DNA of 64,000 nucleotides from Posidonia oceanica (lineage: Eukaryota; Streptophyta; Magnoliopsida; Alismatales; Posidoniaceae). The translations under genes were made by a program, and so were the position numbers. Under the pieces are notes generated by a model. That model searched no databases. It saw only the letters and a list, made by a program, of their open reading frames with translations, and was not told the origin of the DNA. Shown here one piece after another: positions 21,400 through 32,051 of this stretch. Numbering within the stretch: the first letter of the stretch is position 1; the number at the start of each line of letters is the position of its first letter. The stretch lies in assembly GCA_037176725.1 (NCBI GenBank), contig JAZBRS010000060.1:54216001-54280000 (forward strand). Direction: 5' to 3'.

Positions 21400-22231
21400 T
21401 GCCAAGGAAGCGATCCTGGCCGTGCACTGCTGCGGGTGTCAACTTATGTCGGCAAGCTGCGAAAGTCTTGCAGGTGCCGAGGATGTCACCTTAGCAATGC
21501 GTGATCAGAGGTTCGATTTCCTAAGCACACCATGACATGGAAATGGGATGTGGAAGTTGATGTAATGACTTTAGAGGAGTAGCAATGCAACAAGAATGCA
21601 ATGTTATGCAATGGGGCATGCGAGACCGAGAAAACAATCTGAGGCCGTGCACTACTGCGAGTACCATCCGAAGTCGGCAAGCTGCGAAACACTTGTGGGT
21701 GCTGAGGATGCTACATTAGGCAGTACACGAACCAAGGGTTCGAACCCTAAGCGTGCGATGCTATGCAGTGAAATGCTAGGTATAAACAGTGGAACGCCGG
21801 GCACGCGGAATCGAGAAAACGATCCCAAGGTCGCGCACTACTGCCGGTGCCATTCGAAGCGGGCAAGCTGCGAAAGTCTTGCGGGCGCCGAGAATGGTAC
21901 CTTAAGCAATACACGAACCAGGGGTTCGAATCCTAAGCACGCCATGTCCGTGTGATGATGAGATGCAATACTAGGACTGACTATACGAAGGGTACAAGAA
22001 AGCTATATGATGTTATGCGATGAAATGCTAATGTTATGCAGTGGAATGCAGTGTATAGACAATGGAGCGCCGGGCATGCGGAACCGAGAAGACGATCCCA
22101 AGGCGGCGAACTGCTGCGAGTATCATCCAAAGTGGGCAAGCTACGAAAGTCTTGTGGGCGCTGAGGATGTTACCTTAAGCAATACGTGAACCACGGGTTC
22201 GAATCCTAAGCACACGATGTCCGGGTGATGA
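21400..22231. repeat. Four tandem copies of a 150-270 bp unit with a tRNA B-box-like motif
   Basis: Each unit contains CCGAGAARACGATCC, then GTGCACTACTGCGAGTACC, then GGCAAGCTGCGAAAGTCTTG, then ACGAACCAGGGGTTCGAATCC followed by TAAGCACRC. The GGTTCGA box occurs at about 21510, 21739, 21923 and 22197. Spacing varies with the length of an ATGCAATG-rich filler. GGTTCGAATCC equals a tRNA B box, but I could not fold a cloverleaf or place a good A box, so I call a tandem repeat, not tRNA genes. Confidence 0.7.
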
Positions 22232-22280
22232 TGAAATGCTAATGCCATGCAACAGAATGCTATTACACTACGACAAAAGG

Positions 22281-22678
22281 GTGATAAGTTAATGGACCTA
22301 TCGCTGGATAGTTAGGGAGTATCGGCCCTCAAAGGAGTTGACAGACTCATCACCAGATAGTTAGGGCTATCAGCTCGATGAGGAGTTAACAGACTCATCG
22401 CCGGATAGTTAGGGCTATCTGCCCGAATGAGGAGTTAACAGACTCATCACCAGATAGTTAGGGCTATCAGCCCGAATGAGGAGTTAACGGACTCATCACC
22501 AGATAGTTAGGGCTATCAGCCCGAATGAGGAGTTAACGAACTCATCACCGGATAGTTAGGGCTATTAGCCCGAATGAGGAGTTAACGGACTCATCGCCGG
22601 ATAGTTAGGGTTATCAGCCTGAATGAGGAGTTAACGGACTCATCACTGGATAGTTAGGGCTATCAGCCCGATGAGGGT
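22281..22678. repeat. 49-bp tandem array (about 8 copies)
   Basis: The unit is GGAGTTAACAGACTCATCACC-like followed by GGATAGTTAGGGCTATCAGCCCGAATGA. GGAGTTAAC starts at 22382, 22431 and 22480, an exact 49-bp period. The first copies (22281-22380) and single copies at about 23010-23060 and 23172-23222 are diverged. Units are contiguous with no unique spacers. A single ancestral-looking monomer (CCGAGCAGTTAGGGCTGCCAGCCC on this strand) is present in reverse orientation in E3 at about 45914-46010. Confidence 0.9.
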
Positions 22679-24669
22679 GGAAAGGGGGCAAGGATACCGA
22701 ACAGAAGGTACAGCAGAGGTCCGTAGATGCTCCCGCGACAGTTGAGAATGTCAGCCCAATGCAGATGGAAATGGGATACCTTGGGATAGCAAAAAGATGC
22801 CACTGGTATTGGTGAACAATACCAGGGGACAGCCAAAGCACCCACAGCATCAAAATGCAAGGTGGAGACAACCGAAGCGCCCCTGGCACCAAGATGCATA
22901 GGAATGGATGGAATGGATGCAGCCGGAATGCGGTGGAATGGATGTAGGGGCTCACCGTGCGAGGTGCAATGCTAGTGGGGGATGCGATGGAATAATGAAT
23001 GCAAGGTGATAAGTTGACGGACTTATCACCAAGTAGTTAGGGCTGCCAGTCCGATGAGATGAAGGGAATGATACCACAAGGCAGCAAAAAAGATGCCCCT
23101 GGTATCAGGATGATACCAGGGGACAGCCGAAGCGCCCCTGGCACTGAGATGCAAAGGAATGGATGGATGGATGCGAGATGATAGGTTGACGGACCCATCG
23201 TCGATTAGTTAGGGGTGCCAGCCCGAATGCAAGGAATGAGGAATGCAAGATGATACAAAGAAAACAGGAAACCCCCTGTGGTGGGTGTGCAATGGTCTCA
23301 GCACGGGCATGCTTCGTGGCGTCACGAAGTGACAAACGAAGGACATGCCGGTCATCACGAACCTACCCAATGTAGTGGGTGGCAAATTTTGAAAAAGCAC
23401 GGAGCCTCTGAGCGAGGTCAGGCAAAAGTGCTCATCCTTGGCTCTGATTTTCGAAAACAGGGTGAAGGGAAGAAGAGTTATTATAGCATGCATTTTTGGT
23501 GGCTTTGGACTCAAAGCAGCTGTGCCATGAGGGTGCTTCTACACTTTCTGACTCAGGAGGCTCGATCCTCGAGGAACACCATGCCAAGTTGTGGTCGGTG
23601 GCTCTCTTTCACACTCTTGGCTCAAGATGAGGCCTTAGCTTTGCAGAGTATAGCCTTCGGCTGCATGTGGGTAGCAGAAGCATTGGATGTAGCTTCATAG
23701 CCTCCGTCTTAATTCCTTGGGGACCGACTACTGCTTTTGACGCTCACAGAATGATATTTCTTTTCCCCTCTTGAGTGACTGGAGTTGCATCTAGCCTGCC
23801 AGGGAAGTAAGTGTTGTCTGCACAGGGGATTGGAGCGAGCTGCTGCGCTCGGAGAGTGGGGCCAGGTCCTCTCGATTAAGTGTCCCGTGCATTTGCCAGT
23901 GTGGCACTTGAAGTTGAAAGCTGAGGTGGCTTCGACGCTCGTCCGAGTCACTCCTCTCACGAGCGTCTTCTTTCTTCATTTTTCTTTTATGCTCAGCATG
24001 CATATCATGTTATCATATTCTTTTGCTCACATGATCTCTATTCTTTTGGATATGCATGTCTTCGCCCTCTTGGGATAGCGGTCCCTAGTGAGGCGTTAAG
24101 AGTTCGGCTAACCGGTGTACACCCTTAGCCTCTGCAATGTGTGCTTGCAGCCTCTGGCTATGCTCTGCTCTGCTTCGGTCCTCTCCATGTTTGGTGGACT
24201 CTCTTGATAAGGTGGATCTCGCTTCTGGAATTCTGAAACTTAGCGAGATGCTCTATTCTGCTCTCAGTCTCACTCTGTGGCCACATGCGAGAGATGGCGC
24301 TGCCCGAGTGAGACCTGCCTGAGATTGTCACTGCTTGACATCCTCTAGGCGCTGCTTGTTTGTCCGTAGCCAGGTTTCTGATTATACGAATGTTTATGGG
24401 TTTTGTATTTTTTAAAAGGGAAAGGGACAAGCATGTTTTTAGGTTTTTGCATTGGTTTTATATTTTTTATGGTTTTTAGGGCTTAAGAAAACATAAAAAG
24501 GGAAAACCAACAGCAAGACGAGAAAATATTTTTGTGTTTTTTGATTTTCTTGATTTTTTGGTGCTTTTATCTTTTACAAGATGCAAGAAATGACATGTAT
24601 GTGCAGAAGATGAAGAATGCATGATGATAGGTATGTGCAGGATGGCATGAATGTGCAGAAGAATATGCA
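22679..24669. other. Hypervariable 3' region of E2 without recognisable genes
   Basis: On the minus strand, CCCTGGTATTG and CCCCTGGTATCATCC segments near 22790 and 23100 match E3 at 44430-44500. The rest (23230-24600) has no similarity to the other copies that I can see and no convincing frame. It ends in an A+T-rich part with TGCAGAAGA repeats (24590-24670). Confidence 0.55.
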
Positions 24670-24823
24670 GAGTGATACGTTGACGGACCTATCGCCGAAT
24701 AGTTAAGGATATCAGCATGATGAGTGATAGGTTAACAGACCTATCACCGAGCAGTTAGGGTTGCCAGCCCGGGAGTGATAGGTTAACAGACCTATCACCG
24801 AGCAGTTAGGGTTGTTAGCCCGG
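24670..24823. repeat. 51-52 bp tandem repeat, three copies
   Basis: Units start GAGTGATA at 24670, 24722 and 24773, and contain GATAGGTTAACAGACCTATC (7-bp inverted repeat) and GAGCAGTTAGGGTTG.CAGCCCGG. The last two are almost identical. It is the same monomer family as the 22281 array. Confidence 0.88.
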
Positions 24824-24859
24824 ATGCAGATGAATGAATGCAAGAAGTAGAAAGGGATG

Positions 24860-25286
24860 CATGTTCTTTTAATGGGTTTTGTTGATTTTATGCTTTTTAT
24901 AATTTTCAGGCAAGGCGAGAAAACACAAAAACAAAACAAAACGAAAAGAAAAGACAATGCAGGAAACAAAAGAGAGGAAAGGGAGACTTACCTGTCAGCA
25001 ACCTTGGGAGGGAGGCGCTGGGTTCGCTCCTATGCTGCTGATGTTGTCGGCGAGGTCCACTGTTGGCAATGCGGGGAGCACTGGGGCTACTGGAGCTGTT
25101 GACAGTAGTGCGGGGAGCACTAGAGCTGCAAAAGTTGGAGGAGGAACTAACCTGGACAATGCTGCAACTGGGCTTGCTATCGACACTGCCGTTGCATCTC
25201 CGAGCGTCCCTCGAACGAGACAGGAAAGGCAGGAAAAGGGGATTATGCCGATGGGATCAGAAGGATCCACTGGGGCAGAGCAGGAC
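24860..25286 (-). other. Region replacing pol in E2
   Basis: On the minus strand, after the gag C-terminal region, an Ala/Pro/Leu-rich frame (about 25270-24995) runs to CAAGGTTGCTGACAG, which is followed by GTAAGTCTCCC at about 24990-24980, a textbook plant splice-donor sequence. Protease, RT and integrase motifs are absent. I cannot tell whether the frame is translated. It resembles the Ala/Pro-rich gag tail or linker but I could not align it. Confidence 0.4.
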
Positions 25287-27422
25287 TCAGAAAAGTCTGG
25301 TGTAGACCCCCAAGGCTCCGGCAGAGGAAGGGTCGGCTACACTAGGGTGTGCAAGTGCAGGTGTAGGTGTATGTGTAAGTGCTGGCTCCTGCTCGTCAAC
25401 GCTGATGATCTTGCGATCGATCAAGTGCTGAATGGCATCCCGGAGAGTGAGGCAGTTGTCCATCGAGTGCCTAATGGCCTGATGGAAACTGCAGAACTGA
25501 TCCGTATCATGCCACCACGGAAGGGGATTTGGTGACAGACGGATAGCCGGGAGTCTTAGGAGCGACTCAACTTGAGGGAAGATGACGCTCAGTGGTTCGG
25601 GCAAAGGCATGTAATCACACTCAGCCCGACGAGGTCGTCTCTGCCCTGGATGGAGTCCTTGCTAAGCAGGTGCGACGTGATGCATGGGCTCGACGGTGAT
25701 ACTGTGCTCAGTGGGTGCAAAATTAGGTGCGTGCTCTAGCAGAAAAGGGTCTAGCTGACTCTCTGCATAGGCAGGCTCTTCGAGAGGATCGGTGCATGCT
25801 TCGGTGAGCTGTTCAGACCAGACAGGAGCGGAGTTGTTGTTGTTGTTGCTGCTGCGGCGATTGCTGGAGGTGTTGGCCTGCCTAGCCAATGCAGAAAGTG
25901 CGGGGAAATGCCCACTTCGCAGTGAGCATTCCACACAGATGCCAATCCTAATTAGCGATGCATGGCTAGTGATGTGCTGAATGCAAAGTAGAGTCCCAGT
26001 CACTGGCAGTGCCCCTTTAACGATCATCTCGATAGAATCCTCCTCGGAAGGCCTATCCTTGACCTGGGTGGCTAAGGAGCGCCAGTAACCGACATACTCC
26101 CTGAATGGCTCTTGGGGCCTTTGCCGGATGGCAACGAGATCCTCCCTCTTGGGGATCAAGTCGAGGTTGAATGCATACTGCTCAAGAAAGGCTTGAGAAA
26201 GATCAGTCCAAGTTCGAACCGCAGCCATGTCAAGGGAAGTGAACCACTTGAGCACGGGGCCGATCAAACTCTTCTGAAACAGGCAGATAAGGAGCCTTTC
26301 ATCAGCCTAAAGCTGAGCAAGGTCCCTGCAGTACATTTTCAGATGCAAAATTGGAAAGCCTTTACCATTGCATTTATCGAAGACCGGGATGCGGAACTTC
26401 GAAGGGAGTGCGGCCTCGGGAAAGAGACAGAGGTTGCGAAACTGGTAAGACTGGTGGTCTTTGCCCTGCACTAGACGTAGTGCTTTCTCCAGAACGTCCA
26501 TCGTGTCATTGATGGGGTCTGGATTAGCTGTCGTAGGGAATGGTGCAGCAGGGGTAGGGACCACATACGCTGTCTGGGTCGCACCGAAGTGCTCCTCGGA
26601 ATCCACCATCACGTCGCCTGGTGGCGCGACGTGATGGCCAACGTATCCGTGCGTGCGTGTAGTGTAGGCAAGGAAGTATGCTGGGTTCTGAACCTGATGC
26701 AAGGCGGATGCATAGATAATATACTGTGTAGTGGGAGGTGCAGAGCGTTGGAGCAACAGTTGCTGCGCAGGCGCAGTGCCGGGCAACGAGCTAGTGGGAT
26801 ACTGTGCTCCAACTAGCCCGAAGGACTGATCACCAGGAAATGGAGTTCCATGCAGTGCATAGTGTTGTGTAGAAGCAGGAGACAGATGCCACGCCCCCAT
26901 CATCGGAGCAGTGTGTAGCTGGGGCAATGGTCTAGGCGAGAGTGCAGTGTGTGCAGAAGCTGGCCGCAGAGGAGCCTCAGGGGCAACAGGAACACAAGAG
27001 GGGCGAACTGATAGAGCCATACCCTGCAATGTGTGGGCAAGCTCCATCAGGTGCCGATACCGCACTTCAGGGGACCCATGAGTGGGAACACTGAATTGCA
27101 GGACCAGCCAGGGGGCAGACACAAGAGGTCAGGAACCTAAGGTAAGGGTCGCTGCAGTAGAAGGGACAAAGCCCTGGGACGGAGGAGTCAGAGGTGCCTC
27201 CGGAACGCAAGGGGCGGTCATCGAGACAGACTCGACGACAAGATCCGGAGGGGCACATGTCTACCAATGCCCCACAGCAAACTGGGGTGCTTTAGACACC
27301 TGAGGGTGGAATCCTAGTGTCACAGAGGGCACAGAGCGAGTGGAAGTGAAATCCGGTGGGACCCAAGTGGTATACCCCTCCGAGTCAACAGAAAAGCGGA
27401 GCTCATCGGCAGACTGGGCCAT
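25287..27422 (-). pseudogene. Gag of E2, broken only by TAG/TGA codons
   Basis: ATG at 27422 (M-A-Q-S) matches the M-A-Q start of the other copies. One frame continues to 25287 with stops but no frameshift that I can see. Motifs in order: PEVRYRHLMELAHTLQGMALS, SYQFRNLCLFPEAALPSKFR, GPVLKWFTSLDMAAVRTWTDL, FREYVGYWRSLATQVKDRPSE, RSGHFPALSALARQA, the Asn/Ser tract, and the knuckle C-S-F-H-Q-A-I-R-H-S-M-D-N-C (second-last Gly-His changed to Arg-His). Stops at about 26305 and 25660 are TAG where other copies have Gln. Confidence 0.87.
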
Positions 27423-27792
27423 TGCTGACCAAGTCTAAGTGAGAGAAGGCTGCGACGAGGAAACAAGGATGCAAGGCCTAAAGGAGAGCCACTGCCGGAA
27501 GCGACGAGTAGCTTAGAGACAGAGGAGGGACGCTCAGGGTCCGGGCAGCGGATCTCGCACCTACCTGCAAAAAGAGTAGAGGTGTTAGAGGTTGAATGCA
27601 ATAAAGAATTATTAGAAGTAGCATGAATGGCATACATGCATATGAATGCTCTAAGATGCACTCTCTCACCATGCATGTCCTGAGTAGATGGCTTACTAGG
27701 ACGCACTCAAGGGTAGTGGGATTAGACAGACTCCAGGTTAGAAAATAGTGGGTCCTCGTCTAGATCCTGGCCAGAGATCAGGTAGTAACAGG
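27423..27792 (-). other. Truncated leader of E2
   Basis: On the minus strand it matches the E1 leader near 8580-8680 (GGTCAGAAAAAGTAGGTCC-like and CCCGGCCCAAAGCTCAGG-like blocks). It ends at 27792 with ACAGG, after which the E3 LTR starts. ACAGG should be the 5-bp target duplication of E3. Confidence 0.75.
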
Positions 27793-28007
27793 TGTAGACA
27801 CCCCATTTTGACAGCTTGGAGGTTGGTTGTTTCTTTCGTAGGCTCGTGTGGACTCTGGAATGGCATCCCTCTTCTAACCCATTTTTCTAATCCATTTCCA
27901 AACCCAAAAACCTTGTCCAAACCCTAGAAGCCCTTACCAAGCCTCTACTACAACTTTTAAAACATTTCTAGGCCCAAGCCCATTTGCAACTTGTGCCACC
28001 AAAGTGT

Positions 28008-29938
28008 GTTGGACGCTGGAATAGGCAGCGTCCAACGTTGGACGCAGCATGTGCTAGCGTCCAACGTTGGACGCCCTTTGGTCCAGCGTCCAATGACTCG
28101 GGTGCAACAGCGGCTGCTCTGCCTCCTTCGGCTCACCGCCCGTCCACACCACCGCCTCCCCGCACTTACTACCCGTCCCTTCTTCCATTCCACGCCATCC
28201 ACTACCCTCCAAGCACAAGTTACTACCCATCTTCTCCCCATCAGCGCCTAAACCGCTCTCTAAGCCCTCACTGTAGCAGCTGACTTCCACTGCCCGCACC
28301 TGCCACCGCTCTGACCTCGCCAGCCTTCTGACAGCACCCATGCCCTCTCCTGACAAATCCTCGTGGCTTCCCCACACTCACTAGCTCCTGCCAGCACCTG
28401 CAATTGCTAGAATTTGGCCTGCAAACGCCTCTGTCAGCACTTGAACCCATGCCATTGCAACAAAACTGAGAGTTCATGCCATTCTAGCATTCACCACAAA
28501 GAGTCCAGAGGAAATTTGCCACCTCTAGAGTGTAGAGTGCACTCCCCTCTTCATCCTCGACCCTTCGCGACCTCCGAACATTGGACGCGGCATAGGCCGG
28601 CGTCCAACACTCTGCCTTGCCTTGCTCTTGTTTTGATGTCTTCCATGCTTTGTTATTGCATGCTTTTTCTGTAAATCCATGCTGTATGCTTCCCTAAATG
28701 TTCTCTGATGCTATGCCATGCCTGTTTGTTTGTTCCATGCTTGTTTAAATCACCTTTGCATGACTTAATGTCCAATCTGTCTTCTGCCTGCGTTGGACGC
28801 TAGGGTGAGCCGCGTCCAACGTTGGACGCTAGTTCACCTAGCGTCCAACACATCTGTTAGCTGTAACTTGTTGCCATGCCTACATCATGCATATTTTTTA
28901 TGCTATTTTGTGATCCATGCTTGCTTAGAGATGCCTGGCCCTTATGGCAACCATGCTTAGGTTTGCTAGGTCTTCTCATGATTTATGCTTATCTTTTGCA
29001 AGTTTTAACCCTATATTCTTATGCATGCTTCCTTTTTATCTTGTCCTCTTGGATTAAATGCTTGCCATGTTTGCTGTGGATGTTTATTTTGCTCTAGTAT
29101 GCCTTAGTTCATCTGCATGCATGTAGGTGGGATCAGAGCTGAGCTCCCCCTTTAGAACAGGTAGGTCTGCATGCCTTGGTCATTGGATGCCAGAGCTTCC
29201 AACGTCCAATGTTGGACGTTGCTGGCTCTAGCGTCCAACGTCCTAGCTCCTCATCTTGTTTTTTGAAGCTTGTATGTTGTTCTGTTCTCCTTGCTTGCAT
29301 ATCTCCTGTATTCCCATGCATGCTTAGCCTCTTTAGCAATTGTTCTTTAACTTCTTTGAATTATTTTGCTATTTTATGCACGTTTCTTTGTGTGTTGTGC
29401 CTCCCAGGGCGTTGTACGCTGCTGGTGCTGGCGTCCAATGTTGGACGCCGACCTAGCTCACGTCCAACACCCTGGTTGTGTCTCTGACCTGGCACAGGCT
29501 ACAGGTAAGGTTCTTTCTGGTTTCTTTGTGACCCCATGCTTGTATGTTTGCCCCATGCTCATCCTTAGTAACCCAAATGCATGTACCCATTTTTTATTTT
29601 GCTTTTGTATGCTTCTTTCACTCCTCTGTCTTCTGGCCTGTGTTAGATGCCTATCACTCTGGCATCTAATGTTGGACGCCTAGCCTACAGGCGTCCAACA
29701 ACCTGCTTGCCTTGATCTTGGATTCTGGCTTGCTCCTTGCTCTGATTCCTCTTCTAATCTTCTGTTAGGTTAGACCTGCATCTCCTGCACCCATTTAGTT
29801 GCATTCTTGCATCTGTATTACACCCATGTACCTAGATTGCATTATTTTTTAGAATTGCATGTTGTCTGCCTCCAGCAGGTGTTAGACGCCTGCAATGCTA
29901 GCGTCCAATGTTGGACGCTGGTGTTGCCAGTGTCCAAT
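28008..29938. repeat. Seven arrays of 29-bp hairpin units in the E3 5' LTR
   Basis: The unit is GTTGGACGC, 11 variable bases, then GCGTCCAAC: a 9-bp stem and 11-nt loop, 29 bp in all. Positions: 28008-28094 (three units, 87 bp), 28580-28608 (one unit), and 28792-28849, 29182-29239, 29411-29468, 29642-29699 and 29881-29938 (two units each, exactly 58 bp). Where two units join, the sequence is the 14-bp palindrome GTCCAACGTTGGAC, and the whole 58-bp block is close to one long palindrome (clearest at 28792-28849). Gaps between arrays are about 170-490 bp and are T-rich. Confidence 0.93.
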
Positions 29939-30302
29939 ACTTGCAGAGGGCTGACAGCCATTTTAAAGCGCCGATTTCGCTTCGCTTGCCATTTTCTACA
30001 TTTTTTCGCTTCTTTGGCTTGCTGCGACCCCTATGCATGTTGCCCACTCCTTTGTTTTGGTTTTGCACCCCGCTTTGCCTCGTTTTCCATGCTTTGCCCT
30101 ATTTTCCGCACTTTGCATCACTTTTCGCTCTGCTGCATAGTTTTCTGCACCCCATTGCATTGTTTTCTGATCTTTATCTCATTTTCCGTGCCTCGCTTTA
30201 TTTTCCGCATTTTCACACTGTTTTCCGCACCTGCTTTGCTTTATCGCTTGCATGCCGCTTGCATTGCTTGGTTTCCCTGCAGTTTTACTTTATCACCTGC
30301 AT

Positions 30303-30420
30303 TTGCATATAAGGCTATGATGCTTACTACTTCGGAGTTCTCACGAACCAGGGTTCGCCCAGTTCGAGACACTAGTAGCGTGGCTGAGCACATAGATAGC
30401 ACGTTTATTTCCAATGCATA
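30303..30420 (+). promoter_or_regulatory. Conserved LTR block with TATA-like motif (possible transcription start region)
   Basis: TTGCATATA, then GATGCTTACT, GAGTTCTCACGA, CCAGGGTTCG and a GAACAC/GAGACAC end. The same string occurs in every LTR of the window: E1 about 10325-10255 and E2 about 16400-16335 (both minus), E3 3' LTR about 49071-49142, E4 about 53013-53082. It is the only long block kept between the otherwise unrelated LTRs of E1/E2 and E3/E4, so it may be the core promoter or start of R. That role is inferred. Confidence 0.45.
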
Positions 30421-30899
30421 GCAGGTAGGCATTTATGGCATTTAGGCCTTAGGCTAGCAATTCGCTGCATTAGCGTGAGATTGCCTAAGAAAGACTGACT
30501 CTCGGACGTATCGAGGGTGCCTAACACCTTCCCCATGTGTAACAGGAGTCCTTGCCCTTTCTCTTGGCTCGCATCGACCTTTCCTTTATCCTAGGCATGA
30601 GTCATAGCATAGCGTAGCACGGCATAGCGTAGTTTAGCTTAGCATCGCATCCCTTTGCCTCTCCTTGCATCTGGTTTTGCATGTCTTTTCATGCTTAACC
30701 CCCGGTATTCCATGTCTTCCAATTCAATAGACCTGGTGGCGATTCTGAATTGTCTTATCTTATCTTTTCTTTTCTTTTGCTAGCGTTTTCGAGTCAAGTT
30801 TCTTCCCTCGGATCCAGTCGCATATAGTAAGCCTATTTTGATCGGTGCACGCAAGCTTTGGTAACGTGCATGGACGACCAGAATTCAGGATTACTACAG

Positions 30900-30917
30900 T
30901 GGCGACTCCACTAGGGA
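30900..30917 (+). promoter_or_regulatory. Primer-binding site of E3, tRNA-Arg type
   Basis: TGGCGACTCCACTAGGGA, one base after the LTR. It differs from the complement of plant tRNA-Arg(ACG) 3' end, as I recall it, at one position (A for G). Confidence 0.9.
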
Positions 30918-32051
30918 GTAGTACTCTGGCTTTTGCCTTAGCCTTCTTGCCTCTTGCTTTGGTATTTTGCCTGCCTTTTGCTTTCGCCTGCCTTATTTTC
31001 TTACCTGCTTGCTTGTTTATTTATCTGCTTTATGCCATGATTGCTTGCGCTGCTTTGTTTGCCCGCATCACATGTCTAAATACTTGCTTGGCACTCGATG
31101 CATGCCCTTTGAATGATGAATGCTTCCTTTTACACCAATGCAATGCCACTGCACCTGCACATGCTATGCATATCTACTTTTTGCTATGATAAGTGTTTTT
31201 CTTTCACTATCATGCTCACACACACATACACATGCCATGCCCATGCCTTTTGCAATGATGTGTGTTGCCTGCCTGCCATGTTTGGGTGATTTTCTTCCCC
31301 TTTTCGCATTAAGCCTAAGGACAATTAGAGACTGATTGCTTCCCCCAAGGCTAATTAAAAGCAGCAAGTAGAAAGAACCTCTAGGAGCAACTAGAGACTG
31401 CAACACACCTGCACCCCCTTGAGTTAATAAAATGCGCAAGATAAAACGCGAAGCATTTGCATAAAGCATCATATAGGGCATGCATTCTTCTCATCTGAGT
31501 CCACCTACAGTCTGAGAAGGATAGTCCCGGTCTCTTACCCCCAGCGCTTTGGCGTGGCGTAAGTAGATTGGTCTGTCCTCCCTTGTCAGGGGACCACGTC
31601 GGTGTTAGTAGACGGTACCACGCATGCTTCTGGAAGGGTCAAGGCCACCTACGCACCACTACGTCACCACCTGAGCTTTGGGCCGGGTTTAAGACGTGGG
31701 ACCTACTTTTTTCTAGCCTGAGTTGGAGACCCGTACACCCCTGAGCGTCCGAAGTAGACTGCCTACTAGGACACCCTAGATTGGTGAGGGAGAGCATGCT
31801 AGAAAGCATACATCTGCATTTATATCATACATCAAAACATTTGCTTTTACTTTTGGGTTCTAATCCCTTGATTTTGTTTGCCTTTCGCGCAGAGGTCTGT
31901 CAGCGAGTTCCTTAGCTGGAGCTTGAGTGCCTTCTCTTACTGACGCCCCTGCTACGACCCCTGCTTCTGATCATCCCTCCTTCCGAGCTACTTCGCTTTA
32001 GCGAACATAGCTCCTCCTAGGATTCGCCCTCTTGTGCCTGCTTGTAGCCCT
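30918..32051 (+). other. 5' untranslated leader of E3
   Basis: No conserved frame. Blocks at about 31490-31800 match the leaders of E1 and E4. Just before gag is a pyrimidine-rich stretch ending TTTGCCTTTCGCGCAG (about 31893), which looks like a splice acceptor; E4 has TTTGTTTGTTTGCAACAG at the same place (about 54534-54551). Splicing of the leader is possible but unproven. Confidence 0.6.

Larger units (their letters stand above)
15770..27792 (-). mobile_element. E2: pol-less Tat-clade element, interrupted by E3
   Basis: On the minus strand the visible part is leader (27792-27423), gag (27422-25287), a region without pol (25286-24860), repeat-rich 3' region, polypurine tract (about 20917-20903) and 3' LTR (20902-15770). 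Protease, RT, RNase H and integrase motifs are all absent, so at most this is a gag-only, non-autonomous derivative, like the TR-GAG type described in plants. Its leader breaks off at 27792 where the E3 5' LTR begins. The primer-binding site and 5' LTR should lie to the right of E3, beyond the window. Confidence 0.85.
27793..30898 (+). repeat. 5' LTR of E3 (3.1 kb)
   Basis: Starts TGTAGACACCCC and ends GGATTACTACA, one base before the primer-binding site. Non-coding. It contains seven arrays of 29-bp hairpin units between 28008 and 29938. Relative to the 3' LTR it lacks about 240 bp after 28575 (3' LTR about 47103-47344), which held an inverted-repeat unit and a CGGTAAGC splice-donor-like site. 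The terminal ~600 bp are shared with the other LTRs. Confidence 0.92.

Noticed and set aside
21500..22210. Four true tRNA genes
   Set aside because: Only the B-box-like part fits; no acceptor or anticodon stems could be built by eye.
22281..22678. CRISPR-like regular repeat array
   Set aside because: The 49-bp units touch each other with no unique spacers, and the setting is a plant retrotransposon.
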